Both the position numbers and the translations under genes were made by a program. From Fusarium oxysporum f. sp. lycopersici 4287 (lineage: Eukaryota; Ascomycota; Sordariomycetes; Hypocreales; Nectriaceae), in the NCBI RefSeq assembly GCF_000149955.1, contig NC_030992.1, positions 1,858,295 through 1,922,294 on the forward strand: a stretch of 64,000 nt of DNA, given 5' to 3'. Position 1 is the stretch's first letter, and every line of letters begins with the position of its first letter. Positions 23,484 to 36,600 of this stretch are shown here, in pieces. The notes beneath the pieces were generated by a model. That model did not search any database and was not told where the DNA came from. It was given only the letters and a program-made list of their open reading frames with translations.

Positions 23484-25090
23484 ATGGCTGATCTTGCGAG
23501 CCGAATTACAAAGCCTGATGAGGCTGCTGCGGATCCTCCAGCCGGCAGTGCTCCCGCCTCTACTGGCGAACTTGGTCAAGCCGACGGTAACATCGAGGAC
23601 CTCGGTGGCTCTGGTCTCCATGAGCCTGAATGGGATGTCGAGGTCTCCCTGAGCGAGCTACAGAACAATGAAGCTACTCCCTTCCACTCTGCCACCACTT
23701 GGCAGGATCTTGGCCTGTAGGTGGTGATCATCTCATTCTGGGAGAAACATCACTGACATTTCTATCTCAGCCGCGAGGATATTCTGAAGGGTCTCCTCAG
23801 CCTTAACTTTCTGAAGCCCTCCAAGGTACAAGGCAGATCACTTCCGCTGATGCTCAGCGATCCGCCGCGAAACATGTTGGCGCAGTCCCAGTCTGGTACT
23901 GGCAAAACCGCTGCCTTTGTGACCGCGATATTGTCGCGAGTTGACTTCAGCAAACCTGACCAGCCCCAAGCTCTTGCTCTTGCACCTAGCCGAGAGCTTG
24001 CGCGACAAATTGAGGGAGTTATCAACGCCATCGGCCGCTTTATCGAGAATAAGAAGGTTGCTGCTGCGATCCCCGGCGCACTCCCTCGTGGAGAACCCGT
24101 CAGAGCTAGTGTCATTGTCGGTACTCCAGGTACAGTGATGGACATCATTCGACGCAGACAGTTAGATGTCTCTCAGCTCCGCGTCCTTGTCCTTGATGAG
24201 GCCGACAACATGCTGGATCAGCAAGGACTCGGAGACCAGTGCCTTCGGGTCAAGAAGTAAGTCCCCACGGAGTTGGAGTATACCGACGAAACGCTAAAAC
24301 TTGATAGCATGCTCCCCAAGGACATTCAGGTCCTTCTTTTTTCGGCCACCTTCCCCGAGAATGTCATGAAGTATGCCAGCAAGTTCGCGCCCAACGCCCA
24401 TAGTCTTAAGTTGCAGCGTAGCGAGCTCACGGTCAAGGGCATCTCTCAAATGTTCATCGACTGCCCAGATGATAACACCAAGTACGATATTCTTTGCAAG
24501 CTTTATGGATTGATGACCATCGGCCAGTCAGTCATCTTCGTCAAGGTAAGTAGTACTAGTTATCGTCGGATCTCTGCTCTAACTCCCCACAGACACGAGA
24601 AAGCGCCAACGAGATTCAGAGGCGAATGGTAGCAGATGGTCACAAGGTCTCTGCACTCCATGCCGCCTTTGATGGATTCGAGCGAGATGATCTTTTGTCC
24701 AAATTCCGCCAGGGCGAGAACAAGGTTCTCATTACCACCAACGTTTTGGCTCGTGGTATCGATGTTTCCAGTGTGTCCATGGTTATCAACTATGACATCC
24801 CCATGAAGGGAAGAGGTGACACTGAACCGGATGCCGAGACCTATCTGCACCGTATTGGCCGAACCGGTCGATTCGGCCGTGTCGGAGTCAGCATCAGCTT
24901 CGTTTACGATAAGAAAAGTTTCGATGCCTTGAGCAAGATTGCCGAGCAGTATGGTATTGACTTGGTCAAGCTCGATACTGAGGACTGGGATGAGGCGGAG
25001 GAACGAGTGAAGGAAGTCATCAAGAAGAACAGAGCTCAAGCTTCGTATGCCCCTAGTGCAACTGAGCCTAAGGCTACCGAGGGTGCCTAG
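23484..25090 (+). CDS. DBP5: DEAD-box ATP-dependent RNA helicase Dbp5 (mRNA export)
   Basis: Exons are 23484-23716, 23771-24256, 24308-24545 and 24593-25090. Introns of 47-54 nt give 484 residues, the usual size. All helicase motifs are present: Q-motif region [14 protein letters not shown], Walker A SQSGTGKT (about 117-124), PSRELA, GTPG, DEAD (220-223), [19 protein letters not shown] and [10 protein letters not shown]. Dbp5 acts at the cytoplasmic face of the nuclear pore, remodelling exported mRNPs with Gle1 and inositol hexakisphosphate (family knowledge). The start ATG follows GCC and gives the usual [11 protein letters not shown] leader. After the TAG at 25088-25090 the same frame stays open for 42 Gly/Asn-rich codons to a TGA at 25217-25219. 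Confidence 0.96.
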
Positions 25091-25219
25091 AACTTGCCCG
25101 CGTACGGAGTTCATCCTGGATTCCATAATGGTTTCGGGAACAACGGACCACGCTTTAACGGTATGGCCTATGGCGGCATGAACCAGAATGGGATAGTCTA
25201 CGATCGCATGAGGTTTTGA
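25091..25219 (+). other. Open, coding-like frame after the DBP5 stop
   Basis: Immediately after the DBP5 TAG, the same frame runs 42 codons to TGA. It is rich in Gly, Asn and aromatic residues (for example GFHNGFGNNGPRFNGMAYGG) and has codon use like the gene body. It could be a read-through extension, a tail lost by a nonsense change, or chance. There is no direct evidence that it is translated. Confidence 0.35.
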
Positions 25220-27657
25220 GGCTATAATCTCCACAATACAATGATTTGATTCAGCGGGAGGTGCGATGAGGCGACCTATCGCTGTCGCCGGCCAGCGGTT
25301 TCTGACCTTTTCGAAATGCGACAGAGTTAAGATGGACTGTGGGATATTGAGGATGCAAATAGGCGAGAAAAGCTAGCTACCCTGTGTCTGTCTTTTGCAG
25401 GATGGAGATACCAATAACAAAAAAAGGCTGTCATCAAATCATTGTCCGCATGGCGTTTCTTCCGCAGTCGTTGATACCTGTGCATCATGCACAATGGTGC
25501 AATACTATGATGATTTCTCAAAAAAAAAAAAAAAAAAAAAAAAGTTGTCTCACAAAGCGAGCTTGGCCTGTTCAGGCAGTGTCACATCTCGCTACCTGGA
25601 TACTCAGTTAGGCTTAAAAGAAGCAGTAATAGGTACCATGGAGATCGAGTAGAGCTAGCACAGGCCTTGTTTCTCATGAATTATATGTTGATACCAACCG
25701 AAAAGCAAGATGGTGAAGTTCTGCCGTGAAAGGGACCCAGCCTCGTTCACATGTTCGCCGTCTATATTTCTCTCCAACTGTCACTTGTTATTAATCCTTG
25801 GCGGCCTAGCCTTGGTCAAGATTTTTCATGATCCAGCCTCTCCATTTACAACAGCCTTACTCACCGCTCTCCCTACTTCATACCGCCCATGACGCTACTG
25901 CCAGGAACAGATCTTGTTCGTGTTACAAATCAAGACTGGCTAGCTGGCTACTTGTGGAAGTTGTGGAGGCTGTAAACGAATTCAGAGGTGCATGTGTTGA
26001 CTGATCAATACGGGACGCAAGAACAAGAGCTCCGTGTTATGAAGTGGACCTCTCTATTTGAGACACAGGACATGGGCGTGGACAAATTGATAATGCTAAC
26101 TTACCTACTGTCTCTACACCTCAAGTTCAGCTCACGCGACGCCCACAACGTCGACGACAACGTTGCTCAACGGTCACAACGGTATAATGGCGGAGGGGGT
26201 GGATGACATGATGCTATCAGGCTCGAGCAGCCTGAATCCGAAGAGCCAGTCAGAAGCAGGTGTGAGATGAGTTGGGCGCCATCTCATCGAGAGATATGCG
26301 TTGTAACCAGGTCGTTTATGAAAATGCTGAGTATTGACAATGATTGACATGAATTGCCCCCACCAAGGGGGAATGGCCTACATCTGAGGCCCGAGGGCTT
26401 CCGATATCGAGATGCATAATGGGTCTGCCAGAAGAAGCTTCAGAAGCGAGCCACGTTGCACATCTGAAGCAACTAAACCGCTCAGTTGCAGCCATCCACC
26501 ATCGATCGACCTGCCGAGTCATCCAAGGTTTTGAGATGTCGTCCTCCATCCGGGACGTCCTGGTGAGGCCCGTACCGGGATCCGCCTGCTAGGAGCGGCC
26601 TTTGGCGTGGGGATGGCGGGTCCGGACAACCTTCGATATTGAAGCTGGTCCAGGCGTCTTTGCAGCTGGCGGTGGACGACAACGGCCTCTGCAGGCTCTG
26701 ATATCCGCCATGCTACCAAGCAAGTTGGCCAGTGTTGCACAAAGCTGGTCTGCTAATTATTGCCCAATTGCAATCTTGCCTGCTTGGTACGCATCGCATC
26801 ACATCATGATTGTCTGTCACTCGTGCCGCTTGGCTCAAGGTTGCTTGATTGTCATGCTGGCAGCGGCCCGTCCATGCAGGTCCGTACTGATTCTGCTATC
26901 CGAGCCTGGGTACAGTACCTTATTATTGGGCCGCGATACTTGGCCAGATAAGTCAAATCAATGCATCATTGTTCAACCTCGTCGAGTCCTCTGATGGCCC
27001 GCCCCGTTAGGCTCGCCTTACTGTACCGATACATACTTACGTCCATGGAACCCAACCGCCCCAGCGACGTGGCGCCAGCCAGCGTTGGCTCTGCATGGGC
27101 CAATTACGCATGGGCACGATGCAGCACTCGCTGTAATCCTTGGGATTTGGGCGCCTGTGGCCCATCGCAAGCAGGGGACTGGGCAATCAGACTGGGTTTT
27201 GTCAGGTCTGCATGCTTTTTTCTCCAGCAGTCCTGTCTTGAGGGAAATGGACCCATCCATCGTTCGCCTCAAGAATACCTCTCGTGAATGACCTCTCCGG
27301 GCCTCCCACCCGTTCGCCCGTTATGATCCGAGGCTTGCATTTCGCAAATCAAAGTTACTGAGCTCACAACCCTTCTGTTTTCTGGTGCCGTCCAATAGAC
27401 GTATTTGACATATTTTTTTTTTTTGCTGAGCTGTCGCGCCCTGCAGTGCGCCGCATGATACCCCGACCCATACTTCCTAGGTAGGTAGGAGGCTTAACAT
27501 CTTCAGGGCCTCGAGAAATCTAATACTTGGTGGCCCTACTGCAGCTACCCGATCGCCTGACTGGCGTGCTGCAAGAAGCAAGATAATAGAGTTGCTCCCC
27601 GGATTTTTATCATTGAGATCTTTTCGTAATGTCAGGTGCGGACAAGGTAGAGAAAGT
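25220..27657. other. Intergenic region between DBP5 and the giant gene
   Basis: About 2.4 kb with a 24-A run (25520-25543), a T run near 27413-27424 and a CCTAGGTAGGTAGG motif at 27476-27489. Short frames on both strands lack any domain. No RNA gene is recognised. It should contain the promoter of the giant gene. Confidence 0.55.
25520..25543 (+). repeat. Poly(A) tract of 24 A
   Basis: A pure run of 24 A lies 300 bp beyond the TGA that closes the DBP5 frame. No target-site duplication or retroelement sequence is visible beside it. Confidence 0.9.
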
Positions 27658-30600
27658 ATGAGTTACGGCTACGGCTACGACTATTACCCTGGTAGTAGGA
27701 CACAAATTGATTGGGGGCATGTACAGTTCTCCGATTTCTCAAATGTCCAATACTCCAGACCCGACTTTTCAGATGCGGAGGATGATCCCGGAAAGGATGA
27801 ATATGAAGGTGAGTTGGGTTTATTGCCAATCGTTTTCTTTCCTTGACCCTTCCATACTGAGTCACTTACAGGCGGATACACACAACAATCACTAATGAGA
27901 GTGCCCACAGCACCTACACCATCACAGCCACCTTCAAAGAAAGACAAGAAGAAGTTAAAAAAGCAAAAAGAGAAGGCGGCTGCGGCTGCAGCTGCAGAAG
28001 CTGCCTTTGTGCTGCCTCCAGCACCAGACCCTCCAGCAGCTCCAGCTCCAGCTCCAGCTCCAGCTCCAGCAGATGATGAATCCCCAGCAGCCACAACGCA
28101 CAGCAAGAAGAAGAACAAGAAGAGCAGGAAGAAGGAAAAGGAGTCAAAGTCTCTTCCAGTTCCTCCTCCTGTGCCAGTTCCCCCACCTCCAACTGCCGAG
28201 GAGAGCAAGGAGGCGGGGAAGGTAGAGGAGGAAGCAAAGGAGGAGACTGAAGGACCTGAATTGACCGGAACACAGGACACGACCAATAACGAAGACTCAC
28301 CAGCTGTGGGAGAAGAGGTTGTCGAGACAGAGACAACATCAGAGGAGATGGCGTCGAAGAACGACGAGGAGAAGGAGGAGGCTCCTAAGGACACTGACGG
28401 CAAGGAGACACCCAAGGAACAAACATCCCCTGAGGAGGCATCCCAAAGGGAGGACCCCCCTTCGACTGAGACATCGGCTGCTAAGGCTGATGAGACAACT
28501 GTCAAAGAGGAAGCCCCAGCCCAAGAAGGCGCACCTAAGGAAGAGGGAGAGGCGCCCCAGCCAGAAGACCCCGCAGATGATACGCCAAAGGATGAACCGG
28601 CAAGCGAAGAAGGCACTTCGGGCGAGAAGTCCGCAGTCGAAACCCCCGAGTTAGAAGACCCTGCGATCGAGACACCAAAGGATGATACACCAACGGCAGA
28701 CGAAGTATTGGTCAAAGAAGATGCACCTGCTCCAGAGGAAACTCTCGAAGAGCCCACACCAACAGAGAAGGCTACAGAAGACTCGTCTGCAACGGATCCC
28801 CCCAAAGAAGATTTTCCGGCGACTAAGGAAACGCCTTCCAAAGAGGGGGTACCTGAAGCAGAGGAGGCTTCTACAGGTGAAGAGCCTCCAGCTAAGGACC
28901 AAACCTCAGTTGAGCCAGAAACATCTGGGGCGCCAGACAAGGATGACGATGGTGATGACAAGCTTACAGCTGCTGCCGAAACAAGGTCTCCGAATAAAAG
29001 TCAGAAGAAGAAGAAGAAGGAGAAAGAAAAGAAAGAAAAGGAAAAGAAGGAGAAAGAGGAGAAGAAGAAGGCAGCTGCGAAAGCCGAGAAATCTCATCAT
29101 CACAAGTCCAAACACTCACGTTCTTCATCGAAAGATGCGAATAATTCCAAAGACGTTACGGTCGACCCATCAAAAGCCATAGAGGATGAAGAAGGGGAGA
29201 GAAGCGTGACAGCTGTTCCGGCCGAGAAGAGCAACGACCCTGAACTTGGTGTTGATTCCAAACTTGCGGACGAGACGCCTCCCTCCGCAGAAGAGGCGGC
29301 ACCGTTTCAAGGAGCGAAGTCTGGAGAGGAGCCTCAGCCTTCTGAGGATGCGAAGACTGCAGGAGAGGTTACACCAGCAGAAGAAGTGAAGCCTGAAGAT
29401 GAAGCTCCAGTGGAGGATCCAAACCCTACAGAAGAGACTCCAGTCAGTGAGTCAACGCCAATAGAAGAAACCTTGACAGCAGAAGCGAAGTCTGCAAAAG
29501 AGGCTTCCCCAACGGAGGAAGCGAAGCCTACAGATGAAGCTCCGGTGGAAGATCCACAACCGACAGAGGAAACCCCAACAGAAGAAGTCAAGTCTGTAGA
29601 AGCAGCTTCCTCAACGGAGGAAGTAAAGCCTACGGATGACACTCCAGTGGAAGATCCAAAACCGACAGAGGAAACCTCAACAGAAGAGGCTTCCTCAATA
29701 GAAGGAGCAAACCCTGTAGTTGAAGGTTCAGCCGAAGAACCAAAGCTCACGGAAGAGATCCAAGCAGAAGAAGCGAATCCTGAGGAGAACTCAAAGCACA
29801 CTGACGAGAGCCCAGCAGGAGGAACAGTCGCGGAATCCGAAGTAGAACACAGCCCTGCAGAAGACACGCTTTCCTCTTCCGAAGATCTGGGACCTGCTAA
29901 AGAACCGACAACTGAAGGAGACCCAAAGCCTGAAGCAAAGTCTGCAGGCGAAATTCCAGTAGAGGACAAAGCCTTACAATCCGAGGTTGAACCCCAGCCT
30001 GCAAACGAGACATCATCTTCACCTCCGCATCCGCCCTCAGATTCTGAGCTAAATCACGCTGGCGAAGTTTCAGCTGAAGAGGAGGGACCAGTTCCAGACC
30101 CTACTCCTGCACTGTCCACGGAAGAGGCTGCTCCTGAAGCTGCCAAAGTTGATGAGGGTAGTAAGACTGCAGAAGCAGCTGAGATTTCCAGAGCAATGAG
30201 CGATTCCAGTGATGATAAAGCCGCAGAGGGGAATGAAGTTACCACTCCCGTAGCAGCTTTGGAATCCGACACTACTGCTGGAGATGAAGCTGCAGTTGCT
30301 GCAACCAAGCCGACCGCCGAATCAGAAGACGATTTGGTACCAGGAGACACAAGTCCTGTGGAAGCAGGAGTCGATGCTGCAGCGAAAGAAACACCAGCTG
30401 AAGATTCAGTAGCCGAAATGGCGAGCAAGGCTGTTGCGGGCGAGAAGGACGAGTCTATTTCCGAGGGAACACTATCGCCAGAGGACGCTGGAGATAACAA
30501 GGAGCCTGTCAAGTCAGAGGAAACAGCACCTGGCGAAAAGGAAGCCACAGATATAACAACAGCTATTGGTGTCGATGATAAGCCTGTCGAAACGGAAGTT

Positions 30601-33600
30601 CCAGCTGTTCCTGTTGATACCGAGGTATCTTCTGGCGGCAATGAGTCACCCCCTGAAGAGGCCGAGGAGCTAGGCGACGGCAAAGCTCCTTCGCCTCCTG
30701 AGACGGAAGTTGCCTCACCGGATGGCAAGGAAACTTCAGTGCCAGAAGATAAGCCCAGTGGAGAGGACCAGGTGATTGATGCCAAGTCAGCTGAAGTACT
30801 TGGGCTACAAGCAGAAATCACTCAGGATGAATCGCCCAAGGAGGAAATATCCAAAGAAGAGGCCTCTGAGGCAACAAAGCCGACAGAAGAGGCAGCAGCT
30901 GTTGAAGACACAACTGCCACGACCGCAAAGAAGAATAAGAAGAAAAAGAAGAAGAAAGGCGGGAAAAGTGGCGTCGCAACACCCCAGCCCGAGCCCGAGC
31001 CCGAGCCTGCTGTTGAGTCTGCTGCCGCCAAAGCTGATTCTTTTGAACCAGAAGTTGGGTCTTCGACTGAGCCTGCGACCGAGGAGGATGTAAAGCCTGA
31101 ATCGGCTATAGAGCCTGAGGTTGATTTTGTTTCTGAGCCCAAAGCTGTCAGCAAGGCAAAAGTTGAATCTCCCATCGAGCCTCACGAAATTCCTCCCGAG
31201 AATGAGACTGAACCCAAAGCCTCTCCACAAGAACCGCTACCCGTTGAGCTTAGCCCTGCCGATGATCCAGAGGCAAACCATGAAACTGTCGAGGCAGAAG
31301 GCAGCTGTGAATCCGAGATTGCGAAACCGGCGGATTTTGGAGAGGAAGTGGCCAATGAGACTGAAGCAACTGTCGTTACAACCACAAGTGGCGCTATCCC
31401 AGAAACCACAATGGAACCTACAGAAAAGAGTGAGGAGGCTATTGATACGACCGCGAAAGCTGGCAGTGATGTAGAACGCGGCTACATGATCTCGCCTGAA
31501 GCTGAAGATGCCTCTACAAAGCAGGAAACGCAAAAGGCCGAACCTGATGCTAAGCCGACTAAGGACGCGCCTACAGACAACCCCAGCAATAAAGAACTCG
31601 ACGCTTCAGAGACAGAGACCAAGAATGGTGAATCGACCGAACACAATTCGATTGTCGATGAATCGAAGCTCGGAAGTGTGCCTATTGCCGAAACCACCCC
31701 AGCCGAAGCTTCCCAAGACGATAACTCTGACAAAGTTGAGAGCGGTGAGCCAGCTGCTGCTGATCTCAAGACGGAACAAGCTGGAGTGACACTGGAAAGT
31801 GGTAGCTCGAGTGATGACGTCCCGGATAGGCAATTGGACCCAGCTGAGTCCAAGACTAGCGAGATTGGGGAGACCCAGGAAGAGTCATCGAAGCCACAGG
31901 AAAAAGAGAACGAACAACCTGATGCTACTACAGAAAATCCAAAAGAGGCTGCAGAACCCGAATCAACCGTCAGTCCTGATACGAATGCTACAGTAAAGGA
32001 CGCTGAGCCTGAAGATGCAGCTACGGAGGCGAAGGGCGACAGCTTGGCGGAAAAGAACGAGCCTGAAGCTGCGTCTAAGGAAGCAGACAACAGTGACAAT
32101 CCTCCCGAAGTGACAACACAGCCACCTGAGGATGGTATGGACACGAAAAGTGACTTGATGGCTGAAACTATTGTGCAAGAACCAGCAGCGGTCGAGATGG
32201 ATAAGCCAGTAGTGACTGAAGGAGAAGTTATTGGACCCCTAGCCACGGAGCCAAAGGATGAATCTCCTGTTCCAGACATCTCTACCAAGGAAGTCGGTGA
32301 ACCGGACACTCCCACTGGTGATGCGACTGAACCACTGCCAGCAGAGAAATCAACAGATGATACTGAAAAGGAATCGTCCGATGTAGTCGCCGAGAAGGCG
32401 CCAAAGACAGCGGATGAAACGATTGAAGTGCCTGAGGTCAATGCAGAAACTCCAGGAGGAAAGTCAGAAGAACTAAATCCCCACGAGGGAGATACTTCTA
32501 ATGAAGCTGCTCTTGAGCCTGCTGCTGCTGATACTCCTGAGCCTGCCGCAGATAAAGATCCCGAGTTAGAGACGCCAAACGAAACCATCGACGCCCAGGG
32601 AGACCCCGAGGAGAATCATAAGGATTCTAGCACTCCTAGCGTATCCAATTTTGATGAGGCGAAGGCTGAAGTCAACATTGAGGACGGCGAAACCCGGAGC
32701 CCCGAGGTAGAGGTTACTCAAAAGGAAGATGTCGAAGAAGTCACACAAAACATATCAACAGGTGGCACTGAAGCTACTAAAGAAGCAGAGGGCACCAGCG
32801 AAAGCACACCCGACGAAAACGACAATCAGACTCGAGAACCAGCAATCCCAACAGAAGACGACACGACATCAGTCGAAAGCACCTCGACCTCCAAGGAAGA
32901 GCCATCAGCATCTGAAAAACCCGTTACTGAAGAGAGGACCGACCCGGTTGAAGAGACACCAAGTTCAAACGAGAAGGTGGAGAATGAATCAGCACTTTCC
33001 GTCAGCAACCCAGACCAAGATGAATCTGCCTTGAACGACAAAGAACAGGATGCGCCACAGCCTGCACAACAGGCAGCTGATGGTGCCAGTGTCTCCGACA
33101 ACGATCCTAAGGAGGTCACACCTGCAGCTGGTGAGGCAGGAACAACAGATGAGACTGTGCCAACCCGACCAGAAGAAGTAGAAGACAGGACCCCTGAAGA
33201 AACACAGGCTGCAGGAACACTTACAAACGGCCACGAAACAGATGGGGCCTCTGAAGCTTCCGACAAGAAGGAAGCGGAAACAGAAACAGGGCCTCAGGCG
33301 CTTGAGCCGGTCGGAGTGGAGAACGACGCAATAACTAAGGGAGAACATCCAGAGGAGGCATCTGAAGCTGTTGTTGATCACAAGGACAAGGACAAGTCCT
33401 CAGATACTGCAACCGATCTACCAAATGAGGCACCTGATGATGAACCTGCGGAACCGGCAACGGATGCAGTTACTCAAACCTCTGAAGAGGAACCAGGAAC
33501 TGGCGCCCCAGAGGCTGAAGACGGAACCAAGGAGGAAACCAACCCTGCTGGAGAGGTGTCAGCTGTAGATACCCTTACTACTGACGACAAACCAGTGGAA

Positions 33601-36600
33601 GCTGCCGAAGCGATCGACAATGAAACTTCAGACGACAAGTCAGAAGAAAAAGCTGGCCCCTCTGATACCAAGTTGGCCCCAGAAGTATCTACTGGCCACG
33701 AACCCAAGGAAGAAGAGCCCACTAAAGAGACACCAGCGGAGAAGCCTACTGCCGTTGGTGAATCTCAAGAAGCCGAGCCAGTTACAGAATCTTCTTCCCA
33801 GGAGAGTAAGGCAGAGGCGGAAGCGGGGGCGGAGGCAGAGATCAAGCCGTCCGAGGAGAAAGCAGCACCTGAAGATCAACCGGCGGAGGGGGCACTGGCA
33901 GCTCAAGACGAGCCAGAGAAGGGCTCTGAAACCGCTGACAGCAAACCAGAGGAAGAGGCTACACTTGTCGAGGACAAGCAACTTGAGGACCCCTCAGCCT
34001 CTGAAAAGCCTGACCAAGATGGCAAAACAGCAGAGGAAGATCCCGCAGCCGCAGCCGTGGCTGAAGACGATCCCAAACAGGCGACACCCGCAGATGCGCA
34101 GGAAGAAACCAATCAGATCACCGCCGGTGGAACTGTAGAAGAGCTTCCCACGCCAGAGGATACAGCTGCACCGGAGGAGATATCAGCCCAAGAACAAATA
34201 CCTGCAGCAACCGGAGATGCAGTTTCTAGTGATGTCAGGCCAGCTGACGACTCCAAGGTCTCCCAGGACGAGACGAAACCGGAAACACAAGAGCCTCTTG
34301 CACCAGAGGAGGAAGCTAGGCCTGCTGAAGAAGTGGCCCCAGAACCCGAAGGCGTCACGGCCAAATCGCCAGATGAGCCTATTGATGAGCCTCCTGCCGA
34401 AGGAGAAAAGAAGGATGACCAACCAGTCAAGGACACAGCCGAGGAAGAGGCCAAGGCTAAGGAAGATGAAGAAAGCAAAGACACCCTTGGGCCAATTCCA
34501 AGTAACAAGAGACAGGCTAAAAAAGGTGAGGAACATGGTTCATTACACGATACCCCTATTGATTTTGCACAACACTTGGGAGTTTTCACAGAGTTGAATG
34601 AAGAGGTGGGCAACGGCGTTTTGGAGTTTGATTCAGACGATACCCAACACCATCAAGGGATTCCACACAACGAGGAAAATACAGCACTCGAAACAATCAT
34701 TCACCACCCGAGCCAGCTACCAGTGGCTGTAGCATCGGGCGACCAGAATAACCAAACTCTTGCAGAAACCACGATGCCAGGGTCACAAGAGCCTAGCTCG
34801 GGCGAAAAAAGGAGCAATGCAGCAGCGGAAGATAACTCCGCACCCCTAGAATCGAAGGCCGAGATTCTAGATGATGTCCAAGAGAATTTGATCTCAGGTC
34901 ATGTGCCTCAACCAGGTCTGACACCTCTGTCTACGCCTATTGACCTGGACGCTACCGATGATACCGGTCTGGCCGCGAGTCCCCCAGCCACCGAAGCCCA
35001 TGATAGCACTAAAATCTCCACACCAGATGCTCCACACGAACAGGGCCTTGCAGGCCAATCATGGAGCGCCGTCCGGGGATTTGCTACTGAAAGACCTGTA
35101 AATATTAGCCTCCAAGACCCAATTTCGATTGCTGAGCCCCAGCCTCAGCAGCCTGGGACTGAGAGCGAGACGCATGTCGAAGAATCACAGTCAAAGCCAG
35201 CCCAGGACGCTCATGATGAAAATGAGAAATCTAGGATAATGGAGCCAGACCTGCCATTCATAGTTGCACGCAGCACATCTTCATCCCCGGCAGCTTCGGT
35301 AATCTCTGATGAGGATTCAGAAACCTCTGTGCCCTCACACACCGCCGCCAGTGAGCTCCATCGGCAGCCTCTCGAGATTCAGGACCCTGCCAGCCGCGTC
35401 GAAGCAGAAGCCGATAAACCATCTCCAGGGCTGCTACAACCAATCCCTACGCCAGAACCATCTTCTCATGAGCCCAAAATTCTGGAAACTGACTTTGACA
35501 ACGTGTTGCAAACGTCGCGAGAGTTGACCCAAGACCCAGCTATGAGGCGTGCAGAGCCAGAAGGGCAAGAGAAAGAAGAATCAGACATTTCAGAGGCTGA
35601 ATCGGTGGACAATGATGTTTCGACATTGGAGGAACACATGCAAGAACTTGCAACTCCAAGTCACGTCCGGGAATCAGAGCCATCAGAGGTAGCCAAGGCC
35701 ACCGAAGCTCAAGAAAATGCTAAAATCCCGGACGAAGCCACCCAGCCCAGCAAACGTGGTCTGACGGAAGAGACAACCCTTGGAGAGCTTGAAGATTCTG
35801 ATTCTATCTCACGCGACAGTTCACCAGATGAAGCTCTTGGAATCAAGTCTGGACCTGGAGATCGGCCATCTGCTTCCACGGACGCTGAACCTGTTGATAT
35901 TTCTCAGAAAGCCATAGCTTCAGACGAAGATTCAGATGATGACATCAGTAGCCTTGACCAACAGAGTGTTGCTTCCAGATCCAACTCAATCGACCAGGCA
36001 ATCTCGCTTGAGGGTCACCAGAATCGACAAGTTCAGGCAGAGCCGGTTTCTCCTGGGGTAGACGAGCCGGCTACTGCTTTGCACTTGGAACCAATCAAAT
36101 TGGAAGATCCTGCCGAAGAGATCAGTGATCTTGATGACTCCGGTTCCGAGGATGACTCAGAGGATGATAATTCTGAAGCCAGCCCTAAATTTGAACCTCA
36201 GCCAGCAACTGGTATCAGTTTAACGGGTGACTCTGTTCAGGAATCGAACGAACCTGTTATCGAAAGACAGCCAATCCCACCAGTCTTAGTTTCATCAACT
36301 CTCATCAAGGAGGATGTTTCTGATTCTGATGAAAACGATTCCGAACCAGAGCACGATTCGCTGAGTTCGAGAGCCCAAGATGGTCCCAGAGAGGACCTAC
36401 GTGTGGGAGCCCATGCACTTGCTCTTGGTGATGATGACGAGGGCGAGGACGAGGACGAGAATGAGGATGGTGACGAGTCTGATGTAGACCAAACTCATAT
36501 CGTCCATAAGGCCAACTCGCCAAAACTGGAACCAAGCTCTGTGTTGCAAACCACTGGTGCTCGACGTGGCTCGCCTTCTAATGATGAGGAACCGTCCGAG

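Noticed and set aside
24560..25234. 224-codon minus-strand frame opposite DBP5
   Set aside because: It mirrors the conserved helicase C-terminal domain; no independent coding sign.
27684..28961. Long Ser/Val/Gly-rich minus-strand frames opposite the giant gene, also at 29334-29969, 30054-30821 and 31482-32588
   Set aside because: They are antisense shadows of Glu/Pro/Thr-rich repeats, which rarely create stops on the other strand.
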